Source of the DNA: Holdemania sp. Marseille-P2844
GTDB taxonomy: Bacteria; Bacillota_I; Bacilli_A; Erysipelotrichales; Erysipelotrichaceae
DNA length: 64,000 bases
Assembly: GCF_900120005.1 (NCBI RefSeq)
Contig: NZ_LT635451.1
Location: 186,001 to 250,000, forward strand
Direction: 5' to 3'
Part shown: positions 24,731 through 33,321 of the stretch, in pieces
Layout of the letters: the number at the start of each line of letters is the position of its first letter
How positions within the stretch are numbered: the first letter of the stretch is position 1
Program-made: the position numbers and the translations under genes
Notes under the pieces: generated by a model
Database searches by the model: none
The model's input: the letters and a program-made list of their open reading frames with translations, nothing else
Told to the model about the DNA's origin: nothing

Positions 24731-26136
24731 GCCGCGAACAAGAAACAGTCCTGAAGACGCAGGACGATTACCAATACGGCTTTCACGACGAGGACGTCAG
24801 CGTCTTCAAAACAAAAAAGGGCCTGACCCGGGAAACGGTGATCGAGATCTCAACGATCAAGAAGGAACCGCAGTGGATGCTGGATTTCCGTCTGAAAGCC
24901 TATGACGCGTTCGTCAAGATGCCGATCCAGGATTGGGGTCCTGACTTAAGCACGTTGAATTTTGACGATTACACCTACTATATCCGTCCGAGCAACAAGA
25001 AGGAAACGGATTGGGAAGAGGTACCGGAGACGATCAAGGACACCTTTGACCGGCTGGGCATCCCGGAGGCGGAACAGAAGTTCTTAGCCGGCGTCAACAC
25101 CCAGTATGAATCGGAAACGGTTTATCACAACATGCTGAAGGAAGTCGAGGAGAAGGGCGTCATTTTCCTGGATACCGACTCCGCTCTGCAGCAGGTTCCG
25201 GAACTGGTGAAGGAATACTTCGCGACGGTTGTACCGTATACCGACAACAAGTTCGCTGCGCTCAACAGCGCCGTGTGGTCGGGTGGTTCGTTCATCTATG
25301 TCCCGAAAGGGGTAAAGCTGGAAAAACCGCTGCAGTCCTATTTCCGCATCAATTCGGAACAGATGGGTCAGTTTGAACGGACGCTGATCATCGTCGATGA
25401 GGGCGCCGACGTGCATTACGTCGAAGGCTGTACGGCGCCGACGTATTCCAAGGAATCGCTGCATGCCGCGGTGGTCGAGATCATCATCAAGGAAGGCGGC
25501 AAGTGCCGGTATTCGACTGTTCAAAACTGGTCGGACAACATCATCAACCTCGTCACCAAGCGCGCCAAGGTCGATGCGCACGGGGCGATGGAGTGGATCG
25601 ACGGCAACATCGGGTCGCAGACGAATATGAAATATCCGGCCTGTCTGTTAGTCGGCGAATATGCCCGCGGCATGTGCATTTCGATCGCCGTGGCATCCCG
25701 TCATCAGGTCCAGGACGCCGGAGCCAAGATGATTCATCTGGCGCCGCATACTTCCAGTACGATTATCTCCAAGTCGGTTTCCCGGCTGGGCGGCGAGGTC
25801 AATTACCGCGGTCTGGTCCAGCATGGGCCGAAAGCGGAATACGCCCGTTCGAAGGTGGAATGCGATACGCTGATCCTGGACGAGCAGTCCCGCAGCGACA
25901 CGATTCCGACAAACGTGTCGTCTTCGCGGACTTCGACGATCGAGCATGAAGCGACAGTCTCGAAGATTTCCGAGGAACAGCTGTTTTATCTGATGTCGCG
26001 CGGACTGACGAAATCGCAGGCGACAGAAATGATCATCATGGGCTTTCTGGAACCGTTTACCCGCGAGCTGCCGATGGAATACGCGGTCGAGCTGAACCAG
26101 CTGCTGAAGCTGGATATGGAGGGCAGCGTTGGATAA
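24727..26136 (+). CDS. sufB: SufB Fe-S cluster scaffold protein
   Basis: 469 residues from the ATG at 24727, which overlaps the sufU stop; the longer upstream frame has no ribosome site. Family blocks include [47 protein letters not shown] and the C-terminal [20 protein letters not shown]. SufB is the main scaffold on which the cluster is built, with SufC and SufD. The next gene begins 8 bases before its stop. Confidence 0.96.
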   Translation: MSREQETVLKTQDDYQYGFHDEDVSVFKTKKGLTRETVIEISTIKKEPQWMLDFRLKAYDAFVKMPIQDWGPDLSTLNFDDYTYYIRPSNKKETDWEEVPETIKDTFDRLGIPEAEQKFLAGVNTQYESETVYHNMLKEVEEKGVIFLDTDSALQQVPELVKEYFATVVPYTDNKFAALNSAVWSGGSFIYVPKGVKLEKPLQSYFRINSEQMGQFERTLIIVDEGADVHYVEGCTAPTYSKESLHAAVVEIIIKEGGKCRYSTVQNWSDNIINLVTKRAKVDAHGAMEWIDGNIGSQTNMKYPACLLVGEYARGMCISIAVASRHQVQDAGAKMIHLAPHTSSTIISKSVSRLGGEVNYRGLVQHGPKAEYARSKVECDTLILDEQSRSDTIPTNVSSSRTSTIEHEATVSKISEEQLFYLMSRGLTKSQATEMIIMGFLEPFTRELPMEYAVELNQLLKLDMEGSVG

Positions 26137-26683
26137 AAAAGCACTGCGGAAGCTGGCGCAGATGAAGCGGCACGAGCTGCCGCCGCTGCTCAAAGCGCAG
26201 TTTGATGAAAATATCCGGTCGCAGCTCATGAAGGTGCAGGAACCGTATCAGAAGATCGGAATGTATATTTCGATCAATGATGAAGCGGATACCCGCCGGA
26301 TCCTGCAGCATCTGCTCGATCAGGGCAAACAGATCGCCGTTCCCAAGTGCGTCGTGCGCGAAGGGCGGAACACGCTGGATTTCTATTGGATCGAAGGGTT
26401 GGAGGATTGCATTCCTTCCCGCTTCGAGCTGTTGGAACCGGTGGCGCAGCCGTCCCGCAAAGCGGCGTTGTCCGAGCTGGAGCTGATGATCGTCCCGGTC
26501 GTCGGATTCGATTGGCGCAAGAACCGGATCGGTTACGGCAAAGGGTATTATGACTCGGTGCTAGATACCTTTCCCGGCTTGAAGGTCGGACTGGCCTACA
26601 CAATGCAGCGCGTGGCTGATTTTGAGCCGGAGGCTTTCGATGTTCCGCTGGATATGATCATCACGGAGCAGGGCTCCTTGTAA
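26129..26683 (+). CDS. 5-formyltetrahydrofolate cyclo-ligase
   Basis: A 184-residue cyclo-ligase that converts 5-formyl-THF to 5,10-methenyl-THF using ATP, salvaging a folate dead-end product. The conserved ATP/folate motif [19 protein letters not shown] near residue 127 and the N-terminal basic start [14 protein letters not shown] are typical. It starts with TTG, inside the end of sufB, with GGAGGG 5 bases upstream, so it is probably the last gene of the suf operon. A strong terminator follows. Confidence 0.92.
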   Translation: MDKKALRKLAQMKRHELPPLLKAQFDENIRSQLMKVQEPYQKIGMYISINDEADTRRILQHLLDQGKQIAVPKCVVREGRNTLDFYWIEGLEDCIPSRFELLEPVAQPSRKAALSELELMIVPVVGFDWRKNRIGYGKGYYDSVLDTFPGLKVGLAYTMQRVADFEPEAFDVPLDMIITEQGSL

Positions 26684-26715
26684 ACAAAGATCTCTTAAAA
26701 TGAGAAACAACGATG

Positions 26716-26742
26716 AAAACCGGGGTGAACGCTCCGGTTTTT
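26716..26742 (+). terminator. suf operon terminator
   Basis: AAAACCGGGG with CTCCGGTTTT forms a 10-bp stem (one G-T pair), with T's after it. Confidence 0.85.
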
Positions 26743-26750
26743 GATTTGAT

Positions 26751-26772
26751 AAAAAAAGAAGCTTTCGCTTCT
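26751..26772 (-). terminator. Terminator for the small minus-strand gene
   Basis: Minus strand AGAAGC-GAAA-GCTTCT followed by six T's. It starts right at the stop codon of the 26772-26999 ORF and converges with the suf terminator. Confidence 0.85.
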
Positions 26773-26999
26773 CATTTCTGATCTAATTGTTCCAGGCATG
26801 TCTGCCGGGCCTGCTTGGCGGTAGTGAACGCAACATCCTTTTCAAATAAATACGTTATAAAATGATTCCAGTCCGTAACCGGGAAAGAATCCGGGTCAAT
26901 CTGCGTCAGGACCTCGGCAATAACGGAGTAATTATCCTGCGCCTTTAAATCAGAAATGAATAAACCGCACTGGTCTGCGATCTGATCAATTAGTGCCAT
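26772..26999 (-). CDS. Small protein of unknown function
   Basis: 75 residues, mostly helical and slightly acidic (MALIDQIADQCGLFISDLKA start; ARQTCLEQLDQK end). No family was recognised. It is judged real because it has a near-consensus minus-strand promoter (27101-27073), an AAGGAG about 12 bases upstream of the ATG, and a perfect terminator touching its stop codon. A GTG at 27011 is an alternative start. It faces away from the serine recombinase gene and shares its upstream region, where two related palindromes flank its promoter. Confidence 0.7.
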   Translation of the reverse strand: MALIDQIADQCGLFISDLKAQDNYSVIAEVLTQIDPDSFPVTDWNHFITYLFEKDVAFTTAKQARQTCLEQLDQK

Positions 27000-27027
27000 A
27001 ATCCTTCTCACTCCTTTATCGTTTCAG

Positions 27028-27041
27028 TAAAGTGTACTTTA
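27028..27041. repeat. Palindromic site 1 near the recombinase
   Basis: TAAAGT-GT-ACTTTA: 6-bp arms around a 2-bp centre. Its centre GTGTAC is shared, in inverted orientation, by the site at 27145-27158. It lies between the small minus-strand gene and its promoter. Confidence 0.5.
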
Positions 27042-27072
27042 ATAAAACACCCAGCAAATCACTCTATTCTTT

Positions 27073-27101
27073 ATTTTAATAGGTAGAACGTTTCCTGTCA
27101 A
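27073..27101 (-). promoter_or_regulatory. Minus-strand promoter of the small gene
   Basis: On the minus strand TTGACA (27101-27096), a 17-base spacer, and TAAAAT (27078-27073). It lies between the two palindromic sites. Confidence 0.7.
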
Positions 27102-27144
27102 AACCTATTTTGGTAATTTTTACAGCTTGTTTCCAATGTGTCAG

Positions 27145-27158
27145 AAAGGTACACCTTT
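27145..27158. repeat. Palindromic site 2 near the recombinase
   Basis: AAAGGT-AC-ACCTTT: 6-bp arms around a 2-bp centre. Its reverse complement matches site 1 at 10 of 14 positions, including GTGTAC in the middle. The flanks CAG...TAAAACA also match site 1, but in direct orientation. Confidence 0.5.
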
Positions 27159-27180
27159 TTAAAACAAAGCGGTTGATCAA

Positions 27181-27211
27181 AGGGAGAAAAAGTTTACCAT
27201 CTCCCTTTTTT
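27181..27211 (+). terminator. Hairpin terminator upstream of the recombinase gene
   Basis: AGGGAG...CTCCCT with six T's. It stands between the palindromic region and the recombinase gene, so it may insulate or attenuate recombinase expression. Confidence 0.7.
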
Positions 27212-27250
27212 CTGTGTCTATGATGTAATGAATGCATGGAGGAGGAAGTT

Positions 27251-27874
27251 ATGTCACAGACCGTTTACGGATATATCCGCGTTTCATCAAAGGATCAGAA
27301 TATCGAGCGTCAGAGGAAGGAGCTGATCGCCTATGGCGTCGCGCCACGGCGGATATATATGGATAAGCTCAGCGGAAAGGATTTTAACCGTCCCGGTTAT
27401 CAGAAGCTGACGCGCCGCAAGGTCAAGCCGGGCGATCTGATCGTCGTTCAAAGCCTGGACCGGTTAGGCCGCAATTATGAAGAAATTCTGGAGGAATGGA
27501 AATGGATTACGCGTACCCGTAAAGTCCATATCAAAATTCTGGATATGCCGATTCTGGACACCAGCGTCGATCAGGATCTGGTCGGCACGCTCATCTGCAA
27601 TCTTGTGCTGGAGCTGCTTTCGTTTGTCGCGGAGAACGAGCGCAAGATGATTCGCCAGCGCCAGGCCGAGGGCATCCGGATCGCCAAGGAAAAGGGCGTG
27701 CATCTGGGCCGTCCGCAGCTGGCGGTGCCGCCGGAATTCATGCCGCTGTATCAACAATGGCGGCAGAAAAGCCGGCCATCCAAGGAGCTGATTGCCCAAA
27801 GCGGAATGTCGTATCAGAAATTCTACCGCACCTGCCGGAAACTTCGCCAGCGGGAAACGAATGCCAGCCGTTAA
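27251..27874 (+). CDS. Small serine recombinase (resolvase/invertase family)
   Basis: 207 residues from the ATG at 27251 (GGAGGAGGAAG just upstream). The catalytic domain starts YGYIRVSSKDQNIERQR with the nucleophilic Ser. It continues through DKLSGKDFNRPGYQKL, VQSLDRLGRNYEEIL and the helix-E region FVAENERKMIRQRQAEGI. A short C-terminal helix-turn-helix follows (PSKELIAQSGMSYQKFYRTC). This is the size and layout of DNA invertases and Tn3-type resolvases, not of large phage integrases. No transposon ends are visible around it. A -10-like TATGAT lies at 27219-27224. Its targets may be the two palindromes just upstream. Confidence 0.9.
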   Translation: MSQTVYGYIRVSSKDQNIERQRKELIAYGVAPRRIYMDKLSGKDFNRPGYQKLTRRKVKPGDLIVVQSLDRLGRNYEEILEEWKWITRTRKVHIKILDMPILDTSVDQDLVGTLICNLVLELLSFVAENERKMIRQRQAEGIRIAKEKGVHLGRPQLAVPPEFMPLYQQWRQKSRPSKELIAQSGMSYQKFYRTCRKLRQRETNASR

Positions 27875-27992
27875 ACCGGCGCGCTGGATTCTTTTTATTG
27901 TCCGCCAAACTCTGCCGGCTTTTTCCGAACTTCCGTTTTCGCGGCGCTTAAATTATGATATGATAAAGGACAGAATTCGGAGGTGAGAGCGC

Positions 27993-30161
27993 ATGCGGAT
28001 CGCGAAAGTTTGGATTGAACATCCGGTTTTACAGCTCGATCAGGTGTTTTCTTATGACGCGCTGCAGCTGCCGGCAGAAAAGGGCAAGCGGGTGACTGTT
28101 GATTTCAACGGCCGTCAGAACGTCGGGTTTGTCGATGCGGTGACGGAGGTGGACGACGGTCAGCCGGAGACTCAGGTCAACGGGCGTCCTTTGAAACCGC
28201 TTTTGTCCGTGCTCGATGAGAACGCGCTGATCACGCCGGAATTGTTTGAGCTGGCTAAATGGATGGCGGAGGATACGCTTTCCCCGGTGATTTCCTGTTT
28301 TCAGGCGATGCTGCCGAGCAAGCTCAAGCCGAAAAGCTCGAATCAGAAAATTAAAATGGAACAGATCGCCGTGTATGTGGGCGAGCATCCGCTCTTAACA
28401 CCCCGGCAGAAGGAAGTGCTGGGCTGGCTGCGGACGGAAGGCCCGACGGTTTTGGCGCAATGGCGCAAACAGTCGCCGGCGATCACCCGCACACTGGAAA
28501 AGCTGGGCTGTGTCCGGCTGGACAGCCGGCCGGTAAAAGCGCGGGAAGAACAGGCCGGTCAGGCGGAAGCCTTTCTGCCGCTGAACGCGGATCAGAAGCG
28601 GGTCGTGCAGGAAATTCAAACGAGCACCCAGGATGTGATTCTGCTTCATGGGGTGACCGGCAGCGGAAAGACGGAGGTCTATCTGCATCTGGCTCGTCAG
28701 GTGCTTGATGCGGGCCAACAGGTGTTGATTTTAGTGCCGGAAATCTCGCTGACTCCGCAGATGGTAGCGCGCGTCAAAGGCCGCTTCCAGAACGATGTGG
28801 CGATTTATCACTCCGCGCTGAACAATCAACAAAAATACGAACAATACTGCCGGGTATTTGAAAAGCAGGCTTCGATTGTCGTCGGCACCCGCTCGGCGGT
28901 GTTTATGCCGTTTGACCATCTCGGCCTGATCATTCTGGATGAGGAGCACGATTCCAGCTATAAGCAGGATTCCCTGCCGCAGTACCATTGCCGCGATATC
29001 GCCATTCATCGCGCACGTCATTTCGGATGCAAGGTGATCCTGGGCAGCGCGACACCGTCGCTGGAATCCTACGCCCGGGCGCTAAAAGGGGTGTACGGTC
29101 TGGCTGAGCTGAAAGAACGGGTCAACCGTCAGCTGCCAGTCTGCACAGTGGTCGATATGAAGAACCAGAACCGCGCGCAGTCGGGAATTCTGAGCGACGT
29201 GCTGCGCCAGAAGATCGCGGACCGGATCAAACGGGGCGAGCAGGCGATCCTGTTATTGAACCGGCGCGGATACAGTCCGCTGATCAAATGCGGCCAGTGC
29301 GGCGAAACTCTGCAGTGCCCGCATTGCGACGTGGCCCTTTCCTATCATAAATCGATTCAGAAGATGAAGTGTCATCTGTGCGGCTCGGAGTTTCCGTTGG
29401 TCACGGTCTGTCCGAAATGCGGATCGCGGACGTTTGCGGCGCCGGGCTACGGCACGCAGAAGCTGGAGGAAGAAGTCGCGCGGCTGTTTCCGCAGGCCCG
29501 TGTGCTGCGCATGGACGCCGATACGACATCGCGCAAGGAAGCCCATCAGAAGCTGCTTGAACAATTCGGCCGGCATGAAGCGGATATCCTGGTCGGCACG
29601 CAGATGATCGCCAAAGGTCTGGACTTTCCGCAGGTCACGCTGGTCGGCATCCTCAACGCCGATGCCGGCACGGCCCGGCCGGACTTTCGCAGCGTGGAGA
29701 TGACGTTCGATTTGATCATGCAGGCGGCCGGGCGCAGCGGCCGTTCCCAGACGCCCGGAGAGGTTGTCATCCAGGCGTTTGATCCGAACCATTTCGCGGT
29801 TGTCGCCGGCAGCCGGCAGGATTATCAAAGCTTTTTCTATCAGGAGATGCAGTACCGGCATTTAGGCGGCTATCCGCCGTATACCTATCTGATCGCGCTG
29901 ACCTTTTCCGACGTTCGGCCGGACCGACCGAAGCAATCGGCGCAGGTCGTGGCGCAGGCGCTGCGGCAATCCAGTTTGTTCAAGGTGCTGGGGCCGAGCG
30001 ATCTGTTCAAGCTTCAGGATCGCTACCGCAGCCGTCTGGTGCTGAAAGGCAAGGATCTGGATCAGATGAAGGCCGCGCTGGCGCAGGTTCTCCAGGAATA
30101 CCGCAAGCAGCGCTCTCAGGCGCATTTAAGCATCGACGTCAATCCGCTGATTCTCGAGTAG
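27993..30161 (+). CDS. priA: Primosomal helicase PriA
   Basis: 722 residues. It has an N-terminal 3'-DNA-binding domain, then a superfamily-2 helicase core with Walker A HGVTGSGKTEVYLHL near residue 220 and DEEHDSSYKQ as the motif II box. A zinc-binding insert contains CGQCGETLQCPHC and CHLCGSEFP plus CPKCGS. Motif VI lies around QAAGRSGRS. PriA reloads the replisome at stalled forks. GGAGGTGA lies upstream of the ATG. It opens the conserved housekeeping cluster that runs to thiN. Confidence 0.97.
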   Translation: MRIAKVWIEHPVLQLDQVFSYDALQLPAEKGKRVTVDFNGRQNVGFVDAVTEVDDGQPETQVNGRPLKPLLSVLDENALITPELFELAKWMAEDTLSPVISCFQAMLPSKLKPKSSNQKIKMEQIAVYVGEHPLLTPRQKEVLGWLRTEGPTVLAQWRKQSPAITRTLEKLGCVRLDSRPVKAREEQAGQAEAFLPLNADQKRVVQEIQTSTQDVILLHGVTGSGKTEVYLHLARQVLDAGQQVLILVPEISLTPQMVARVKGRFQNDVAIYHSALNNQQKYEQYCRVFEKQASIVVGTRSAVFMPFDHLGLIILDEEHDSSYKQDSLPQYHCRDIAIHRARHFGCKVILGSATPSLESYARALKGVYGLAELKERVNRQLPVCTVVDMKNQNRAQSGILSDVLRQKIADRIKRGEQAILLLNRRGYSPLIKCGQCGETLQCPHCDVALSYHKSIQKMKCHLCGSEFPLVTVCPKCGSRTFAAPGYGTQKLEEEVARLFPQARVLRMDADTTSRKEAHQKLLEQFGRHEADILVGTQMIAKGLDFPQVTLVGILNADAGTARPDFRSVEMTFDLIMQAAGRSGRSQTPGEVVIQAFDPNHFAVVAGSRQDYQSFFYQEMQYRHLGGYPPYTYLIALTFSDVRPDRPKQSAQVVAQALRQSSLFKVLGPSDLFKLQDRYRSRLVLKGKDLDQMKAALAQVLQEYRKQRSQAHLSIDVNPLILE

Positions 30162-30262
30162 CGGATTTCATTCATTCCATCTATCTTTAGGGAATCGTCT
30201 GCCCTGTCCCGGCCGGCGGTTTTACAGGAAGATCAAGTATAAGCAAGCAAAGGAGCAGGCTG

Positions 30263-31501
30263 ATGAACACAACAAGAAAAAGAGCGTGGCAGGGGCTGAA
30301 CGCGATCCTCAATGAAGGCCAGTATGCCAATCTGTGGCTGCGCCAGCACGGTCAGACGCTCAGTGAGGAAGAAAAACGCTGGGTGACCGCCGTGATCTAC
30401 GGCGTGCTGCGCCATCGTGAACCGCTGCGCTGGCAATGGCGGGATTTAGTGCGCAACGTGCCGGAACCCAGCGTCGCGGTCTTGCTCGACATGAGCGTGT
30501 ACCAGCTTTTTTATCTCGATAAAGGCGCTGAGTACGCCATCGTCAACGACGCGGTCGAGCTGTGTCCGCAAAGTAAAAAAGGTCTGGTCAACGCCGTTTT
30601 GCGCCAGCTGCTGCGGCGCGGACCCAAACCTCTGCCGGAGCCGGAATCCATCGCGGATCTGGCGTTAGTGACCAGTCACCCGCAGTGGCTGCTGCAGCTG
30701 TGGAAAGCCCACTATGGCGAAGAAAAAATGCGCCGGATCGCGCTGGCGGACTTGGAAGAAGCGGCGGTCAGCGTGCGGATCAATCCGCTGAAATTAAGCC
30801 GGGAAGCGCTGGCGCAGCGGCCGGATTGGGTGCTGGAGTCCAACGGCTGGACGATCCGCACCGCGGGCAATCCGGTCAGCGATCCCTGGCTGAAGGAAGG
30901 AAAAATCGTCATTCAGGACCGTTCCAGCCAACAAGTCGCGCTGATGCTCGATCCCAAACCGAACGACACGGTTTTTGACGCCTGCAGCGCGCCGGGCACC
31001 AAGACGACGCAGCTGGCGGCGATGATGAACAACGAAGGCTCGATTCTGGCCTGTGATCTGCATGCCCATCGGCTGGCGTTAGTCGAGGAAGCGGCGCAGC
31101 GCTGCGGCGCGACGATCATTCAGACCCGGACGCTCGATGCCGCGCAGGCGGACCAGCAGCTGACCGGGCGGCAGTTTGACCGCGTGCTGCTGGACGTGCC
31201 GTGCAGCGGATTGGGCGTATTGCGGCATAAGCCGGAAATTCTGCTGCGGCTGACGCCGGACTCGCTGGACGAGATCGTCGCGCTGCAGGCTGCGATCCTG
31301 ACTCATTGTGCGCCGCTGTGCAAATCGGGCGGAACGCTGGTTTACAGCACCTGTACGCTCAACCGCAAGGAAAACGACAAGCAGGTCGCCGCGTTTTTGC
31401 TTCAGCATCCGGAATTTAAGCTGCTGGCGGAACAAACGATCTTCCCGGATGAAGGCGCGCAGGATGGCTTTTATATCGCGAAAATGACCCGCCGCGGTTA
31501 A
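30263..31501 (+). CDS. rsmB: 16S rRNA (cytosine-967-C5) methyltransferase RsmB
   Basis: 412 residues. The N-terminal NusB-like RNA-binding domain (ARKRAWQGLNAIL-type start, VNDAVELC, GLVNAVLRQLLRRG) is followed by a SAM-binding Rossmann domain. That domain has DACSAPGTKTTQLA near residue 240, LLDVPCSGLGVLR (first catalytic Cys) and YSTCTLNRKEN (second Cys). It methylates C967 in helix 31 of 16S rRNA. In many Firmicutes fmt and def separate priA from rsmB; here they are absent and about 100 bases lie between. Confidence 0.95.
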   Translation: MNTTRKRAWQGLNAILNEGQYANLWLRQHGQTLSEEEKRWVTAVIYGVLRHREPLRWQWRDLVRNVPEPSVAVLLDMSVYQLFYLDKGAEYAIVNDAVELCPQSKKGLVNAVLRQLLRRGPKPLPEPESIADLALVTSHPQWLLQLWKAHYGEEKMRRIALADLEEAAVSVRINPLKLSREALAQRPDWVLESNGWTIRTAGNPVSDPWLKEGKIVIQDRSSQQVALMLDPKPNDTVFDACSAPGTKTTQLAAMMNNEGSILACDLHAHRLALVEEAAQRCGATIIQTRTLDAAQADQQLTGRQFDRVLLDVPCSGLGVLRHKPEILLRLTPDSLDEIVALQAAILTHCAPLCKSGGTLVYSTCTLNRKENDKQVAAFLLQHPEFKLLAEQTIFPDEGAQDGFYIAKMTRRG

Positions 31502-31531
31502 AAATATGATAGAATAAAGGACGGTGATAGA

Positions 31532-32575
31532 ATGAAAACAATTTATGATTACAGTTATTCCGGACTTGAGGAACTCGTCCTCAGCCTGGGATGGAAAAAA
31601 TACCGGGCCGATCAGATTTTTCAATGGCTGTACCGCAAGCATGCGACGTCCTTCGATCAGATGACCGATTTAAGCAAGGAGATGATCGCAGCGCTGAAGG
31701 AACAGTTCTGCATCAATCCGATCCAGCTTGTTGAAAAGCAGGTGTCGCGCGACGGCACGATCAAGTTTTTGTTTGAGCTGGGCGACGGGGCGTTGGTCGA
31801 GTGCGTCTTGATGACCTACAATTACGGCCGCTCCTTATGCGTAACCTCGCAGATCGGCTGCAACATGGGCTGCACGTTCTGCGCCAGCGGTCTGCTGAAA
31901 AAACAGCGGGATCTGACCAGCGGTGAAATGGTCGCACAGGTCATGACCGTGCAGCTGGAGCTGGACAAGGAAGAAGACCGGATTTCGCACGTCGTCGTCA
32001 TGGGCACGGGCGAACCGTTTGACAATTATGACAACGTGCTGAATTTCTGCAACACGATCAACCATGACAAGGGGCTGGCGATCGGCGCCCGCCACATCAC
32101 GATTTCGACCAGCGGGCTGATTCCGAGCATCGATCGGTTTGCGGCCGAGCATAAGCAGTACAACCTGGCGATCTCGCTGCACGCCCCGACCGATGAGCTG
32201 CGCAGCCGGATCATGCCGGTCAACAAGGCTTATCCGTTAGGGCCGCTCATGGCCTGTCTGCGGCGCTATTCGGTGGAGAACAACCGCCGCCTGACGTTTG
32301 AATACATTCTGCTTCAAGGCGTCAACGACACCAACGAGATGGCGGTGAAGCTGGCTTCCCTGATCCGCGGCATGAACGCTTACGTCAATCTGATTCCCTA
32401 CAATCAAGTCGATGAAAACGGCTATAAGAGTACAGATTACAAATCCGCAATGCGCTTTTACGACGTGCTGATGAAGCAGGGCGTGAAAGCAACGCTGCGC
32501 CAGGAGCACGGCAACGACATCGACGCCGCGTGCGGGCAGCTGCGCGCCAAGCATGAAAGGATGCGCGGGCAATGA
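31532..32575 (+). CDS. rlmN: 23S rRNA/tRNA adenine-C2 methyltransferase RlmN
   Basis: A 347-residue radical SAM enzyme. The cluster motif is CNMGCTFCASG near residue 110, with glycine-rich MGTGEPFDNYDNVL and the second catalytic Cys late in the chain (DAACGQLRAKH). It methylates A2503 of 23S rRNA and A37 of some tRNAs. Its stop overlaps the start of the phosphatase gene (ATGA). Confidence 0.96.
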   Translation: MKTIYDYSYSGLEELVLSLGWKKYRADQIFQWLYRKHATSFDQMTDLSKEMIAALKEQFCINPIQLVEKQVSRDGTIKFLFELGDGALVECVLMTYNYGRSLCVTSQIGCNMGCTFCASGLLKKQRDLTSGEMVAQVMTVQLELDKEEDRISHVVVMGTGEPFDNYDNVLNFCNTINHDKGLAIGARHITISTSGLIPSIDRFAAEHKQYNLAISLHAPTDELRSRIMPVNKAYPLGPLMACLRRYSVENNRRLTFEYILLQGVNDTNEMAVKLASLIRGMNAYVNLIPYNQVDENGYKSTDYKSAMRFYDVLMKQGVKATLRQEHGNDIDAACGQLRAKHERMRGQ

Positions 32576-33321
32576 AGTGCTTCGGCGCTACCGATACCGG
32601 CTTGGTCCGTGCGAACAATCAGGACAGCTATGTCATCGCCTCCAATGAGGTAGGCGATGTTTTCGCTTTGGTCTGCGACGGCATCGGCGGGGGCAATTCC
32701 GGCGACGTGGCGTCCCAGACTGCGATCCAGTATTTCAGCGAGGTGTTCAGCGCGAACAAAGGCTTTAAGGATGAGGAGGAAGCTCTGACCTGGCTGCGCT
32801 ATCAGATCCGCAAGGCCAACGACACCGTGTTCACGCTTTCGACAACCCGCCGGGAATATCAGGGAATGGGCACAACCCTGGTCGGGGTGCTGCTGATCCC
32901 GCAGGGCAGCTACGTGATCAACGTCGGCGACAGCCGCGCCTACGCTTCGTTTCAGGATGGCAGCTTCCGCTGCCTGACGCAGGATCACACGCTGGTTCAG
33001 GATATGGTCAACCATGGCGAGCTGAGCGAGGAAGAAATGATGAATCATCCGAAGCGGAATATGCTGACCAACGCCCTGGGCATCTGGTCCAACATCCGCA
33101 TCGATCTGACGCGGATTGACGATCCGGCGGATACGTTTTTATTATGCTCCGACGGACTGCACGGCTATGTGCCCGACAGTGTGATCGCCAAGGTCATGCT
33201 CGACAGCCGCCAGACGCTGCAGGCCAAAAGCAAACAGCTGATGAATCTGGCGCTGCTGCAGGGCGGCTACGACAACATCACGATCATCCTGATCCAGAAG
33301 GAAGCGGGGGATAAGCGATGA
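32572..33321 (+). CDS. prpC: PP2C-family protein phosphatase (PrpC/Stp type)
   Basis: 249 residues with the PP2C metal motifs in order: ATDTGLVRANNQDSY (residue 5), VCDGIGGGNSGDVAS, GTTLVGVLLI, NVGDSRAYA, LCSDGLHGYV and GGYDNITIILI. It removes phosphates placed by the partner kinase PrkC on cell-wall, division and translation proteins. It overlaps both neighbours by 4 bases, so phosphatase and kinase are made together. Confidence 0.95.
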   Translation: MKCFGATDTGLVRANNQDSYVIASNEVGDVFALVCDGIGGGNSGDVASQTAIQYFSEVFSANKGFKDEEEALTWLRYQIRKANDTVFTLSTTRREYQGMGTTLVGVLLIPQGSYVINVGDSRAYASFQDGSFRCLTQDHTLVQDMVNHGELSEEEMMNHPKRNMLTNALGIWSNIRIDLTRIDDPADTFLLCSDGLHGYVPDSVIAKVMLDSRQTLQAKSKQLMNLALLQGGYDNITIILIQKEAGDKR

